A stretch of 22,504 nucleotides of DNA from an uncultured Collinsella sp. (GCA_900759565.1 CAAEVV010000038.1:1-22504); one strand, 5' to 3'. Shown: positions 7,395 through 15,103, counted from the first letter of the stretch. Numbers and translations are program-made. The notes: generated by a model not told the origin, from the letters alone.

Positions 7395-8885
7395 CTAGGC
7401 AGTGTATGCAATTGTTGATTTGACGGCGTGACGCCAGCCGGCAATCTTTTTGGCGCGCTCGTCGGCGGGCATCACGGGCTCCACGATGCCGCGGGCCCCG
7501 TAGACGTCGACGACATCACGCGCGTACATGCCCAGCGCAATGCCGCAGGCCCAAGCCGCACCCAGGCCGCTCATCTCGTCGTTGCTCGCGATGCGGATGG
7601 GCGAGCCAACCAAGTCGCTCTCAAACTGCATCAGATACGCGTCGCGCGTGGGACCGCCGTCAACGCGAAGCTCTGCCAGCGTCGTACCCGAATCCTCGAC
7701 CATCGCATCGATCACGTCAAAAATCTGATAGGCGATCGACTCGTCCGCAGCCTTCACGAACTCCGCGCGGCCGGTGGTGCGCGTCATGCCAAAGACGCAG
7801 CCCTCGGCGTCGCTCGCCCAGTGCGGCGCGCCCAAGCCGGTAAACGCCGGCACAAAGTAAACGCGGCTCGCCGGATTGGCGGCATAGCACAGATCGGTAA
7901 CCTCCTCGGGGTTATTGATGAGCTCCAGATCGTCGCGCAGCCACGTCTTGACGGCGCCGGCGTAGCTCACGTTGCCCTCGAGCACGTACTCGGTCACGCC
8001 GTCCATACGCCATGCGAGCGAACTCGAAAGCCCGTGCGAGCTGGCAACGAACTCGTCGCCGACGTTCATCATGACCGAGCTACCGGTACCATAGGTCGCC
8101 TTGGCCATGCCGCGACTGTGACAGCCCTGCGCGAACAAGGCCGCGTGGCTGTCGCCGAGCACGCCGTGAATGGGCACGGGTGCCGGCAAAAAGCCGCCCA
8201 GGTCCGTCATGCCGAACAGACCATCGGAATCGGTCACCCGTGGCAGGCAGGCCACGTCGACGCCAAAGGCCTCGCACACCGGCTCGCTCCAGCAGCCACG
8301 GCGCAGGTCGAATAGCTGCGTGCGGCCGGCATTGGACCAGTCGCAGCGAAACTCCGCGCCGCCTGTGAGCGTCCAGACCACCCAGGCATCGATGGTGCCC
8401 AGACACAGCTCGCCCGCTGCGGCAGCCTCGGCGGCGGCCGGAACGTTCGCGAGGATCCAGGCCATCCTTCCCGCAGGGTAGTAGGGCGATAGCACCAGGC
8501 CTGTCGTGTCACGCACCAGCTCGGCCACGCCCTCACGCGCGGCCAGCTCGTCGCATAGCTCGCGGGCGCGGGCGCACTGCCACACCACGGCGTCGCACAG
8601 CGGCTCGCCCGTCGCGCGGTTCCAGGCAACGGTGGTCTCGCGCTGGTTGGAGATGCCGATGCCGGCGACGTCGGCCGGATCGACCCCGGTCTCCTCCACC
8701 ACGGCACGCGCCACGGCCAGCACATTGGTGGCAATCTCGGCCGGATCATGGCTCACCCAGCCGGCTTCGTTGACAATCTGGCGATGCGAGCGGTCGGCAC
8801 GATGAATCAGATGGCCGCCCTCGTCCACCAGCAGCGCCTTGGTGCCCTGCGTGGATTGATCGATTCCGATGATGTAGCGGCCCAT
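7395..8885 (-). CDS. FGGY-family carbohydrate kinase, glycerol-kinase-like
   Basis: 496 residues from the ATG at 8885, which has AAAGGGG 5 nt upstream; an in-frame TTG at 8900 lies before that site. The ATP-dependent sugar/polyol kinase fold is clear: IGIDQSTQGTKALLVD at the N-terminus, GTIDAWVVWTLTGG (163-176), KATYGTGSSVM, and DGGPTRDAYLMQFESDLVG near the end. Residues equivalent to the GlpK glycerol contacts are kept (R82, E83, Y135, D245), but the usual DPYFSxTK and GDQQAAL motifs read SPYYPAGRMAWIL and GDSHAAL, so Gln246 is Ser. It is the last gene of an operon with an isomerase-like protein and split transketolase and there is no glpF, glpO or glpD. A small ketose such as a pentulose is therefore a likelier substrate than glycerol, although glycerol or dihydroxyacetone remain possible. 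Confidence 0.8.
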   Translation of the reverse strand: MGRYIIGIDQSTQGTKALLVDEGGHLIHRADRSHRQIVNEAGWVSHDPAEIATNVLAVARAVVEETGVDPADVAGIGISNQRETTVAWNRATGEPLCDAVVWQCARARELCDELAAREGVAELVRDTTGLVLSPYYPAGRMAWILANVPAAAEAAAAGELCLGTIDAWVVWTLTGGAEFRCDWSNAGRTQLFDLRRGCWSEPVCEAFGVDVACLPRVTDSDGLFGMTDLGGFLPAPVPIHGVLGDSHAALFAQGCHSRGMAKATYGTGSSVMMNVGDEFVASSHGLSSSLAWRMDGVTEYVLEGNVSYAGAVKTWLRDDLELINNPEEVTDLCYAANPASRVYFVPAFTGLGAPHWASDAEGCVFGMTRTTGRAEFVKAADESIAYQIFDVIDAMVEDSGTTLAELRVDGGPTRDAYLMQFESDLVGSPIRIASNDEMSGLGAAWACGIALGMYARDVVDVYGARGIVEPVMPADERAKKIAGWRHAVKSTIAYTA

Positions 8886-8903
8886 GGCCACCCCTTTCAA
8901 AAC

Positions 8904-8938
8904 GAATGTGACAAAGGGACGGTCCCTTTGTCACATTC
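8904..8938. repeat. 35-bp near-perfect palindrome between transketolase C and kinase genes
   Basis: The 17-nt arms on either side of a central G at 8921 are exact reverse complements (core ACAAAGGGAC / GTCCCTTTGT). It fills nearly all of the 56-nt gap between the two genes inside the operon. It shares the GGGACGG core with the repeats near 7270 and 7350 and the ACAAAGG core with 5765-5811. No U-tract follows, so an mRNA-processing or stability role, or a REP-type repeat, is more likely than termination. Confidence 0.8.
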
Positions 8939-8941
8939 CAG

Positions 8942-9883
8942 TTACTCTGCGGGCAGGAACTCGGCGACGGTCTTGGCAATGCCTTCGCCGGTGAGGCCGT
9001 AGTGCGCAAAGACCTCGGGGCTCGTTCCGGTGATGACCGGCGCGTCGGGCAGGGAGAGGCACTTGACCGGACGCGGGCAATGCTCGCCCACCACCTGCGC
9101 GACCATAGAGCCCAGGCCGCCGAAGGGGCTGTGCTCCTCGACAGTCACGACGGCGCGCGTGGCACCGGCGGCCTCAATCACGGCTTCGGCGTCGAGCGGC
9201 TTGACGCAGTACATGTCGAGTACCGTTGCCGAGATGCCCTGCTCGGCCAGCAGGTCGGCAGCGTCCACGGCATGGCGGACCATCTCGCCGGTGGCGACGA
9301 GCGTCACATCGGTGCCGCGGCGCACCCAGGTGGCGCGATCCATCTGGAACGGGCACTCGTCCTCGGTGTACACGTCCTCGACCGGGTTGCGGCCCACGCG
9401 GATGTAGGCCGGCTTGTTGTCGGCGACCAGGGCCCGCACGAGCTCGGCGGTCTGGAAGCGGTCGCTCGGCAGATACACGCGCATGTTGGGAATCGCGCTC
9501 ATGGCGGCGATATCCTGCGCGGAGTGATGGCTCATGCCCAAGGCGCCGTAGGACACGCCGCCCGAAATGCCGATGAGCTTGACGTTGGTGTTGGAGTACG
9601 AGACGTCGACCTTGCACTGCTCATACGAGCGCGTGGTCACAAAGGACGCCGGCGAGGCGGCCCAGGCCTTCTTGCCGCACGAAGCCATGCCGGCGGCGAT
9701 GCTCACCAGGTCCTGCTCGGCAATGCCGACCTCGACGGACTGCTGGGGATACTGATCAAAGAACGGCGTGAGCGATGCGGAGCCGCGGGAGTCGGAGCAC
9801 AGGACGACGATATCCTTATCGGTCTTCGCGGCCTCGAGCAGCGTGTCGCAGATAACCTTGCGATTGGCGATCTTGTTAGCCAT
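8942..9883 (-). CDS. Transketolase C-terminal subunit (split transketolase)
   Basis: 313 residues, corresponding to the pyrimidine-binding and C-terminal domains of transketolase. The catalytic Glu is E56 in VEVGIAEQDL. SHHSAQDIAAMSAIPNM is the typical transketolase loop, and the C-terminal domain includes VVTVEEHSPFGGLGSMVAQV. The ATG at 9883 has AAGGAGG 6-7 nt upstream and overlaps the end of the N-terminal subunit gene by 8 nt, which favours stoichiometric synthesis. With its partner it forms a thiamine-diphosphate enzyme that moves a two-carbon ketol unit. Split transketolases occur both as housekeeping enzymes and as specialised forms (for example apulose-4-phosphate and sulfo-sugar transketolases). 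The operon context argues for a dedicated catabolic role here. Confidence 0.9.
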   Translation of the reverse strand: MANKIANRKVICDTLLEAAKTDKDIVVLCSDSRGSASLTPFFDQYPQQSVEVGIAEQDLVSIAAGMASCGKKAWAASPASFVTTRSYEQCKVDVSYSNTNVKLIGISGGVSYGALGMSHHSAQDIAAMSAIPNMRVYLPSDRFQTAELVRALVADNKPAYIRVGRNPVEDVYTEDECPFQMDRATWVRRGTDVTLVATGEMVRHAVDAADLLAEQGISATVLDMYCVKPLDAEAVIEAAGATRAVVTVEEHSPFGGLGSMVAQVVGEHCPRPVKCLSLPDAPVITGTSPEVFAHYGLTGEGIAKTVAEFLPAE

Positions 9884-10712
9884 TGATGGCCTCCTTATGG
9901 GCAGCGAAATCGGCGATGATCTGGGCATATTCCTCATCATTGGGCAGGTGATGATGCCAGGCGGCCTTGTCCTCCATAACAGGCGAGCCATAGCCCTTCA
10001 CCGTGTTGAGGATGATGACCGTGGGCTTGCCGCAGGTCTCGGCCGCAAGCGTCAGCGCGGCGTCGATGGCCCGGACGTCGTTGCCCGGAATGGAGAGCAC
10101 GTTCCATCCGAAGGCTGCCCAGCGCTCCTCCTGCGAGTCCTGCTTCATAACGTCCTCGGTGCTGCCGCTGATCTGCAGGCGGTTGCGGTCCACGAGCGCG
10201 CACAGGTTATCGAGCTGGTAGTTGCCGCCGCTCATGGCGCCCTCCCAGACCGAGCCCTCGGCAAGCTCGCCGTCGCCCATGATGGTGTAGACGCGATAGT
10301 CGCGGCCGTCCATCTTGCCGGCGAGCGCCATGCCCACGGCCACGGGCAGGCCGTGACCCAGCGAGCCCGAGTTCATCTCGATGCCCTTGAGCTTGTTGTT
10401 GGGGTGGCCGATGTAGGGGCTGCCGAACTTGGAGAAGCGGGCCTTGACGTCGTCGAGGTCAAGATAGCCCTCGTGGCAAAGCACCGCGTAGTAAGCCTCC
10501 ATGGCGTGGCCCTTGGAGAGCACGAAGCGGTCGCGATTGGGATCGTCGACGGTCTCGGGCGAAATGTTGAGGTGGTTGGCGTAGAGGGTCATGAGGGCGT
10601 CGATCACCGACATGTCGCCGCCGATGTGGCCGCCGGCGCCAGCCATGATGATATCGACGCAATCGCGGCGAAGGTCCCAACGCAGGGATTCAAGCTCTTC
10701 GATAGTTGCCAT
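9876..10712 (-). CDS. Transketolase N-terminal subunit (thiamine diphosphate-binding)
   Basis: 278 residues, the usual size of the N half. The thiamine diphosphate/Mg motif runs from GDG (147-149) to N177 in DRNRLQ. SKGHA (H69) and GSLGHGLPVAVGMALAGK are standard. Two family motifs are altered: the usual GHPGG reads GHIGGDMSVIDAL (28-40), and the segment near 251-256 reads AWHHHLP. The ATG has GAGGAG 7 nt upstream and starts 2 nt after the stop of the isomerase-like gene, so the operon is tightly packed. It works with the C-terminal subunit encoded immediately downstream. The substrate is not readable from sequence; the neighbouring isomerase and kinase suggest a phosphorylated ketose. Confidence 0.9.
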   Translation of the reverse strand: MATIEELESLRWDLRRDCVDIIMAGAGGHIGGDMSVIDALMTLYANHLNISPETVDDPNRDRFVLSKGHAMEAYYAVLCHEGYLDLDDVKARFSKFGSPYIGHPNNKLKGIEMNSGSLGHGLPVAVGMALAGKMDGRDYRVYTIMGDGELAEGSVWEGAMSGGNYQLDNLCALVDRNRLQISGSTEDVMKQDSQEERWAAFGWNVLSIPGNDVRAIDAALTLAAETCGKPTVIILNTVKGYGSPVMEDKAAWHHHLPNDEEYAQIIADFAAHKEAING

Positions 10713-10714
10713 TT

Positions 10715-12115
10715 CTACTCTCCTCGCAGGTAGGCTTTGACGTCTTCTTCAATCGGGTCGTATAAGTCGGGGGCAATGCCGATGTACTTGCACGCCTCGT
10801 AGAGCACCGGCACCACGTTGGCGTGAATGGCGACGCAGTGGTGGATGTAGGGACCCTCGACGATCTTGGCCTCGAGGCGCTTGAGGTTGTCGACCTCGAC
10901 CCACAGGTAGGTGCCCATGCCGGCCGGGCCGTCGATGCCGCGGGCATTGCCCAGCAGCAGCGAGTACTCGCCGTTGTCGCCGTCAAAGCGGGCAAGGGTG
11001 AGGTCGCCGTGCTTGGCCTCGGCCGTCAGCGCGCCGGGGTGATCGAACGCCAGTGGGTAGGTGAGCTTGGGCTTGACGGCCGCACAGCTGCAGGGCCAGG
11101 GGCCACAGTGCTGCAGCAGCTCGCCGTTCTCGTTGTCGGGATGACGCACGGTCCAGTCGGCGAACATGCCGCGGTGACGGCCCAGGTCGGCGGCCTCGAC
11201 CATCAGCGCGGTGATGGCGCCGTGGATATCGGTCTCGCATACGATAGGAATGCCCATCTCGTTGAGGATGGCGTTGGCGGCGCAGGGCATAATGCCCAGC
11301 TCGTCCTGCAGAGCGTTCCAGCACTGAATGGCACCGGCGTTGCAGCCATACTTCTCGACCAAGCGCTTCATGGCGATGGCAAGACCGGCGACCGCGGGAA
11401 CCTTGTCCTCGGGGATGCAGATCTCAAAGCTGTCGTTGATGTGGGCAAGCATGGCGGCCATGGCCTGCTCGTCGGCCTGGGCGTCGCGCACAGCCTGGAC
11501 AAGTTCGGTCATGGGGATAGGCGAAAGCTGGATGTTGAACTTCTCGAGCAGCTCGCCCTCGTTGCACATGGTCGACCAGAAGTCGAATGGACGGGTGGCC
11601 ATCTGCAGGATGCGGGTGTGCTTGAAGGTCTTGACCACGTTGCAAACGGCCAAAAAGTCCCAAACGCCGCGCTCGAACTCGGGGTCGGTCAGGCGGCAGT
11701 TGGTCATGTAGGTGAAGGGAACCTGGAAGCGGCGCAGGACCTTGCCGGTGGCGAACAGACCGCACTGGCTATCGCGCAGGCGCGTGCCGTCGGGCTCGGG
11801 GCGCTCGTCGCGCGGGCCCCACAGCAGCACGGGCAGGCCGAGCTCGCGGGCAAGGCGAGCGCAAACGTACTCGGTGCCAAAGTTGGCGTGGCACAGCATA
11901 ATGCCATCGACGCCCTCGGCGCGGAATTTCTTGACGATAGGCTCAATGTGGCTGTCGTCGAACAGCAGGCCCTCGTCATTGATGTCGTCGATATCCACGA
12001 TGTCGACGCCGATCTCGCGCAGGCGATCAGCCGTCAGGCCGCGATACTTGATTGCGTCCGGCGCGCTAAAGATGCTGCGGCGCGTGGGCACAAAGCCGAG
12101 CTTGATCTTGTCCAT
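10715..12115 (-). CDS. L-fucose/L-arabinose isomerase-family protein
   Basis: 466 residues, shorter than FucI (about 590) and near AraA (about 500). The N-terminal half has alternating beta/alpha segments (VDIDDINDEGLLFDD, VDGIMLCHANFGTEY, LPVLLWGPRDERP). The signature CETDIHGAITALMVEAA (293-309) carries the probable metal ligands E294 and D296. A C-terminal HH-x4-H (H425, H426, H431 in IHHCVAIHANVV) could supply the third ligand. This supports a Mn-dependent aldose-ketose isomerase; the substrate is unknown. The start at 12115 has GGGGAGG upstream. It is first in the operon with split transketolase and FGGY kinase, behind a promoter overlapped by repeated TAAACGGTA sites and next to a LacI-family gene. 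Such proteins are often annotated as fucose isomerase, but no fuculokinase or fuculose aldolase is present. Confidence 0.82.
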   Translation of the reverse strand: MDKIKLGFVPTRRSIFSAPDAIKYRGLTADRLREIGVDIVDIDDINDEGLLFDDSHIEPIVKKFRAEGVDGIMLCHANFGTEYVCARLARELGLPVLLWGPRDERPEPDGTRLRDSQCGLFATGKVLRRFQVPFTYMTNCRLTDPEFERGVWDFLAVCNVVKTFKHTRILQMATRPFDFWSTMCNEGELLEKFNIQLSPIPMTELVQAVRDAQADEQAMAAMLAHINDSFEICIPEDKVPAVAGLAIAMKRLVEKYGCNAGAIQCWNALQDELGIMPCAANAILNEMGIPIVCETDIHGAITALMVEAADLGRHRGMFADWTVRHPDNENGELLQHCGPWPCSCAAVKPKLTYPLAFDHPGALTAEAKHGDLTLARFDGDNGEYSLLLGNARGIDGPAGMGTYLWVEVDNLKRLEAKIVEGPYIHHCVAIHANVVPVLYEACKYIGIAPDLYDPIEEDVKAYLRGE

Positions 12116-12141
12116 GTACGTCCTCCCCTAATCACATGTTC

Positions 12142-12259
12142 AGTAAACAGACGCATGTTTCGTTTTGTTCTGTTTACTAAAAGTTTTACTCTTTTGTTTA
12201 ATAGTCTAGCGCGAAAGTCCCGTAAACGGTAGAGAAATCAGCCTAAACGGTATGTAAAC
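12142..12259. promoter_or_regulatory. Operator region of the isomerase/transketolase/kinase operon
   Basis: Six TAAAC/GTTTA half-sites lie within 118 bp. They include a perfect inverted repeat AGTAAACAG (12142-12150) / CTGTTTACT (12170-12178) downstream of the likely start of transcription, and an exact direct repeat TAAACGGTA at 12223-12231 and 12244-12252. The repeat period is 21 bp, two helical turns, and one copy overlaps the -35 box. The upstream LacI-family regulator is the natural ligand; this is inferred from clustering and not from a known consensus. Confidence 0.55.
12198..12226 (-). promoter_or_regulatory. Promoter of the isomerase/transketolase/kinase operon
   Basis: On the minus strand TTTACG (12226-12221), a 17-nt spacer and TATTAA (12203-12198) form a plausible sigma-70-type promoter, each box matching 4 of 6 positions. 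It lies about 80 nt upstream of the isomerase-like start codon and overlaps a candidate operator. Confidence 0.5.
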
Positions 12260-12281
12260 AAACTGAACATACAAGGGAAAC

Positions 12282-12307
12282 AAAAAGAGGGCCCCGAAGG
12301 ACCCTCT
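12282..12307 (-). terminator. Intrinsic terminator of the LacI-family gene
   Basis: On the minus strand AGAGGGTCC, tetraloop TTCG, GGGCCCTCT form a 9-bp stem (one G-T pair) that runs into a T tract of five. The UUCG loop closed by C-G is an especially stable hairpin. It begins 67 nt past the regulator stop and isolates the regulator from the operon it probably controls. Confidence 0.88.
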
Positions 12308-12373
12308 CTTAGTAGCGTTAGATATGGCTGCCTTAGCGAGCTTTGCCGCCCTGCGCCCCGGCGTTTTCTTCGC

Positions 12374-13384
12374 CTAGATCTCGCACACGCTCTGGCGCTC
12401 GACAAAGTAGGTCGACACGGCCGTCTTGCAGGTATAGCTCTTGGGGCTGCGGATGTTGCCCACCAGGCGACGCACCGCGATCTCGCCCACCTCGTGCTTG
12501 GGAACATGCACCGTGGTGAGCGGCGGGTTGGAGAAGGCGCCCAAAGACAGGTCGTCAAAGCCGATGATCGAGACATCCTCGGGCACGCGAATACCGTGCT
12601 CGTTGAACGCGCGCATGGCGCCCACGGCGAGCACGTCGTTCTCGGCAAAGAAAGCCGTCGGCAGATCGTCGCGCGAGACGTTGTCGAGCCACACGCCCAT
12701 GTCGCGATAGGCACCCTCGAGCGTGGTGCCCAGCGTGACGTGCCATGCCGGGTTGGCCTCAAGATCCGCGTCCTCAAGCGCTTGGCGATAGCCGCGCTCG
12801 CGGTCCTTAAAGTTGCGGATCCGAAGGTCGCCCGCCAGATAGCCGATTTGCCTGTGGCCTTTCTCGATAAGGTAATCCACGGCACGCAGCACCGAATCGG
12901 TGTTGGCGATGACTACGGCATCGAAGTACTGGCGATCGCTCCAGCCGTCGAGCACAATCAGGTGGGCGGCAGCGTCGGCGAACAGGGCGTAGTCCTCCTC
13001 GCCCAGCTCGGTACCCATCAGCACGATGGCGGCCGACGGGTCGGCGATCAGGCCCTCGACCTGCGGGCGCACGGCGTCCAGGTCGCTAAAGTCGAGCGAG
13101 ACAAAGCTCGTGCTCATGCCGTGGCGACGCGCCTGGCGCTCCACGCCCTCGATGACCGCGGGATGGAAGGTGCTCTCGTCCAGGATGGCGCCCGTCTTGC
13201 GCGCAAGCACAAACTGGATGCTCTCGAGCTGCGTCGACTGCTGATAGCCAAGCGACTGCGCGCACTCCAGGATGACCTTGGCGGTCTCCTCGCTCACGCT
13301 GCGCTTGCGGTTGAGCGCGTTGGACACGGTTGCGGGCGAAAAGCCGGTAATGCGGCTGATCTCGCGGACGCTTGCTTTAGCCAT
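12374..13384 (-). CDS. LacI/GalR-family transcriptional regulator
   Basis: 336 residues, normal length. The N-terminal LacI-type helix-turn-helix is at residues about 5-50 (REISRITGFSPATVSNALNR) with a hinge near LECAQSLGYQ. The rest is a periplasmic-binding-protein-like effector domain containing DYLIEKGHRQIGYLAGD, FFAENDVLAVGAMRAFNEHG and PEDVSIIGFDDLSLG, all standard for the family. The ATG at 13384 has AGGGGG 4 nt upstream. An in-frame start further upstream would add residues ahead of the DNA-binding domain and is less likely. It sits immediately upstream of the isomerase/transketolase/kinase operon in the same orientation. Its own promoter carries the same TAAAC/GTTTA half-sites, so it probably represses that operon and itself, with the pathway sugar or its phosphate as inducer. 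The inducer is not identifiable. Confidence 0.93.
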   Translation of the reverse strand: MAKASVREISRITGFSPATVSNALNRKRSVSEETAKVILECAQSLGYQQSTQLESIQFVLARKTGAILDESTFHPAVIEGVERQARRHGMSTSFVSLDFSDLDAVRPQVEGLIADPSAAIVLMGTELGEEDYALFADAAAHLIVLDGWSDRQYFDAVVIANTDSVLRAVDYLIEKGHRQIGYLAGDLRIRNFKDRERGYRQALEDADLEANPAWHVTLGTTLEGAYRDMGVWLDNVSRDDLPTAFFAENDVLAVGAMRAFNEHGIRVPEDVSIIGFDDLSLGAFSNPPLTTVHVPKHEVGEIAVRRLVGNIRSPKSYTCKTAVSTYFVERQSVCEI

Positions 13385-13446
13385 CGTTCCCCCTAGCATC
13401 GGTCGCGGCCGAGCATCGTGGCTTGACCGCCCCGTGGCTCGGCAAC

Positions 13447-13513
13447 TAAACGACCGCAAATTCAATCTAAACAGAATAGTAAATGTTTAATAGCTAGTTT
13501 AGCCTGTTGTCAA
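13447..13513 (-). promoter_or_regulatory. Promoter and candidate operator of the LacI-family gene
   Basis: On the minus strand a perfect TTGACA (13513-13508) is followed after 15 nt by TATTAA (13492-13487); the spacer is short. Four TAAAC/GTTTA half-sites lie at 13447, 13468, 13485 and 13497, including TAAACA / TGTTTA spaced by 10 nt, one arm overlapping the -10 box. The same half-sites occur at the adjacent operon, which suggests autoregulation. Confidence 0.45.
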
Positions 13514-13566
13514 GCGAAGTGGCACGACTATTCCCCCAACGGGCGCATTTGTCCATCTTAACGTTA

Positions 13567-14985
13567 TTACGCAAGGTCTTCGCCATTGCTTGCTATTACG
13601 CGTCGGTACCATTCGAAGCTTTTCTTTTTACGTCTCTCAAACGAGCCCGCACCGCTATCGTCTCGATCGACATAGATAAACCCGTAGCGCTTACGCATCT
13701 GTCCTGTGGCGACCGAAACCAAATCGATCGGGCCCCAACAGGTATATCCCATGAGTTCCACCCCGTCGAGCTCGACGGTCTCCCTCATCGCCTCGATGTG
13801 GGCCCGCAGGTATTCAACTCGATAGTCGTCTTCTATTTCACCCGAATCTTCCGGCACATCAGGAGCACCCAAACCGTTTTCGACGATGAACAGCGGCTTT
13901 TGATAACGATCCCAGATTTCATTCATGGTGACGCGCAGCCCTTTGGGGTCGATAAACCTCCCCCAAGGCTCCTGTTTTAGATACGGATTAGGCGCCGAGC
14001 GAAGAAGGTTCGAATCGAACTGACCTTCCGCATGCGCTTTTGCGACGCGCGTCGAGTAATACGAAAACGAGACGAAATCGACCAGGTTTGCAGCCAGTAC
14101 TTCGCGGTCATCATCCCGATAGGGCACCTCAAAACCATGGCGGGCGTATTCCTTGAGAACATAGCTCGGGTACGCACCGCGCACCTGGACGTCGGTAAAC
14201 ATGTAATGGCTGCGATTCTCAGCCTGCGCAGCCAGCACATCGTCCGGATCACATGTAGCCGGATAGAAGACACCTGCGTTGAGCATGCAACCGATCTTCG
14301 CCCCAGGGCACAGTTCATGACACGCCCCGACCGCACGGGCGCTCGCAACCAATACATGGTGCACGGCCGTGTGAACCGTTGCATAGCGATTCTCCCCTTG
14401 CTCGAAGATGATCCCCGCCGCCATAAAGCACGCCTGCGTCATGATGTTGATCTCGTTAAAGGTCAGCCAATAATTGACCAATCCCCGATAGCGCTCGAAC
14501 ACGGTACGCGAATATCGCTCGAACAGGTCGACCAACCTGCGATCGCGCCATCCGCCATACGCATCGACGAGATGCATGGGGACATCATAGTGGTTGAGCG
14601 TCACCAAAGGCTCAATGTCATGCGCGCGACACGTCCTAAAAACATCCTCGTAAAAGGCAAGGCCTTCTTCATTGGGCTCGGCTTCGTCTCCTTTGGGAAA
14701 AATGCGGCTCCAGGCGATTGATAAGCGCAGGCATTTAAAACCCATCTGGGCAAACAGTTCAATATCCTGCTTGTACCTATGGTAAAAATCAATGCCCTTG
14801 CGAGCGGGATAGAAGCTGTCGGGTGCCAACGCACGCGGATCAAGGTCTCCCCGCATGACGTCCATGCGTTGATCGCCAAACGGCAGCATGTCGGAATTGG
14901 CTAAACCGCGACCGCCTTCGTTCCATCCTCCCTCGCACTGGTTTGCAGCCAGAGCCCCGCCCCATAAAAAATCTTCTCTAAACAT
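13567..14985 (-). CDS. bglA: GH1 6-phospho-beta-glucosidase of the bgl operon
   Basis: 472 residues from the ATG at 14985, which has AAAGGA about 10 nt upstream; an in-frame start at 15114 would place non-homologous residues before the conserved MFREDFLWGGALAANQCEGG. Acid/base E178 lies in LTFNEIN, nucleophile E369 in FIVENGLG. The phosphate-binding segment near the C-terminus, MRKRYGFIYVD, has Arg in place of the Ser of the first GH1 (MSKRYGFIYVD). It follows the PTS EIIBC gene, so it probably hydrolyses the 6-phospho-beta-glucoside that this PTS imports. Sampled segments of this gene are roughly 45-60% GC, visibly lower than the first GH1 at about 60-72%, which may reflect separate acquisition. 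I see no clear terminator before the LacI-family gene. Confidence 0.92.
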   Translation of the reverse strand: MFREDFLWGGALAANQCEGGWNEGGRGLANSDMLPFGDQRMDVMRGDLDPRALAPDSFYPARKGIDFYHRYKQDIELFAQMGFKCLRLSIAWSRIFPKGDEAEPNEEGLAFYEDVFRTCRAHDIEPLVTLNHYDVPMHLVDAYGGWRDRRLVDLFERYSRTVFERYRGLVNYWLTFNEINIMTQACFMAAGIIFEQGENRYATVHTAVHHVLVASARAVGACHELCPGAKIGCMLNAGVFYPATCDPDDVLAAQAENRSHYMFTDVQVRGAYPSYVLKEYARHGFEVPYRDDDREVLAANLVDFVSFSYYSTRVAKAHAEGQFDSNLLRSAPNPYLKQEPWGRFIDPKGLRVTMNEIWDRYQKPLFIVENGLGAPDVPEDSGEIEDDYRVEYLRAHIEAMRETVELDGVELMGYTCWGPIDLVSVATGQMRKRYGFIYVDRDDSGAGSFERRKKKSFEWYRRVIASNGEDLA

Positions 14986-15049
14986 TATGGTGTCGTCCTT
15001 TCTATCAAATTCCCGGCCCACACTGTCGAACGCAACGGACTCGGCAAGT

Positions 15050-15103
15050 GCCGCGCAACAGCACAGTACCGTTGCGCGGCCAAGGGGTCGGACCGCGCAA
15101 CGG
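15050..15103. repeat. Three-arm alternative hairpin between EIIBC and GH1 genes
   Basis: Arm A GCCGCGCAAC (15050-15059) pairs perfectly with arm B GTTGCGCGGC (15071-15080). Arm B, as CCGTTGCGCGG (15069-15079), also pairs perfectly over 11 bp with arm C CCGCGCAACGG (15093-15103). The two hairpins share arm B and exclude each other. Neither is followed by a U-tract on either strand, so a role in transcript processing or in setting the ratio of transporter to hydrolase is more likely than plain termination. Confidence 0.75.

Noticed and set aside
7395..8885. Straightforward glycerol kinase (glpK).
   Set aside because: Context lacks glycerol genes and two active-site loops deviate, so I keep only the family-level call.
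10715..12115. True L-fucose isomerase (fucI).
   Set aside because: The protein is about 125 residues shorter than FucI and no fuculokinase, fuculose aldolase or fucose permease is present.
4171..12232. Long open frames on the plus strand opposite the GH1, kinase, transketolase and isomerase-like genes (up to 524 codons).
   Set aside because: They are mirror images of high-GC coding sequence: rich in Val, Ala, Gly, Asp and His, lacking ribosome binding sites and family motifs, while the minus-strand products have intact catalytic motifs.
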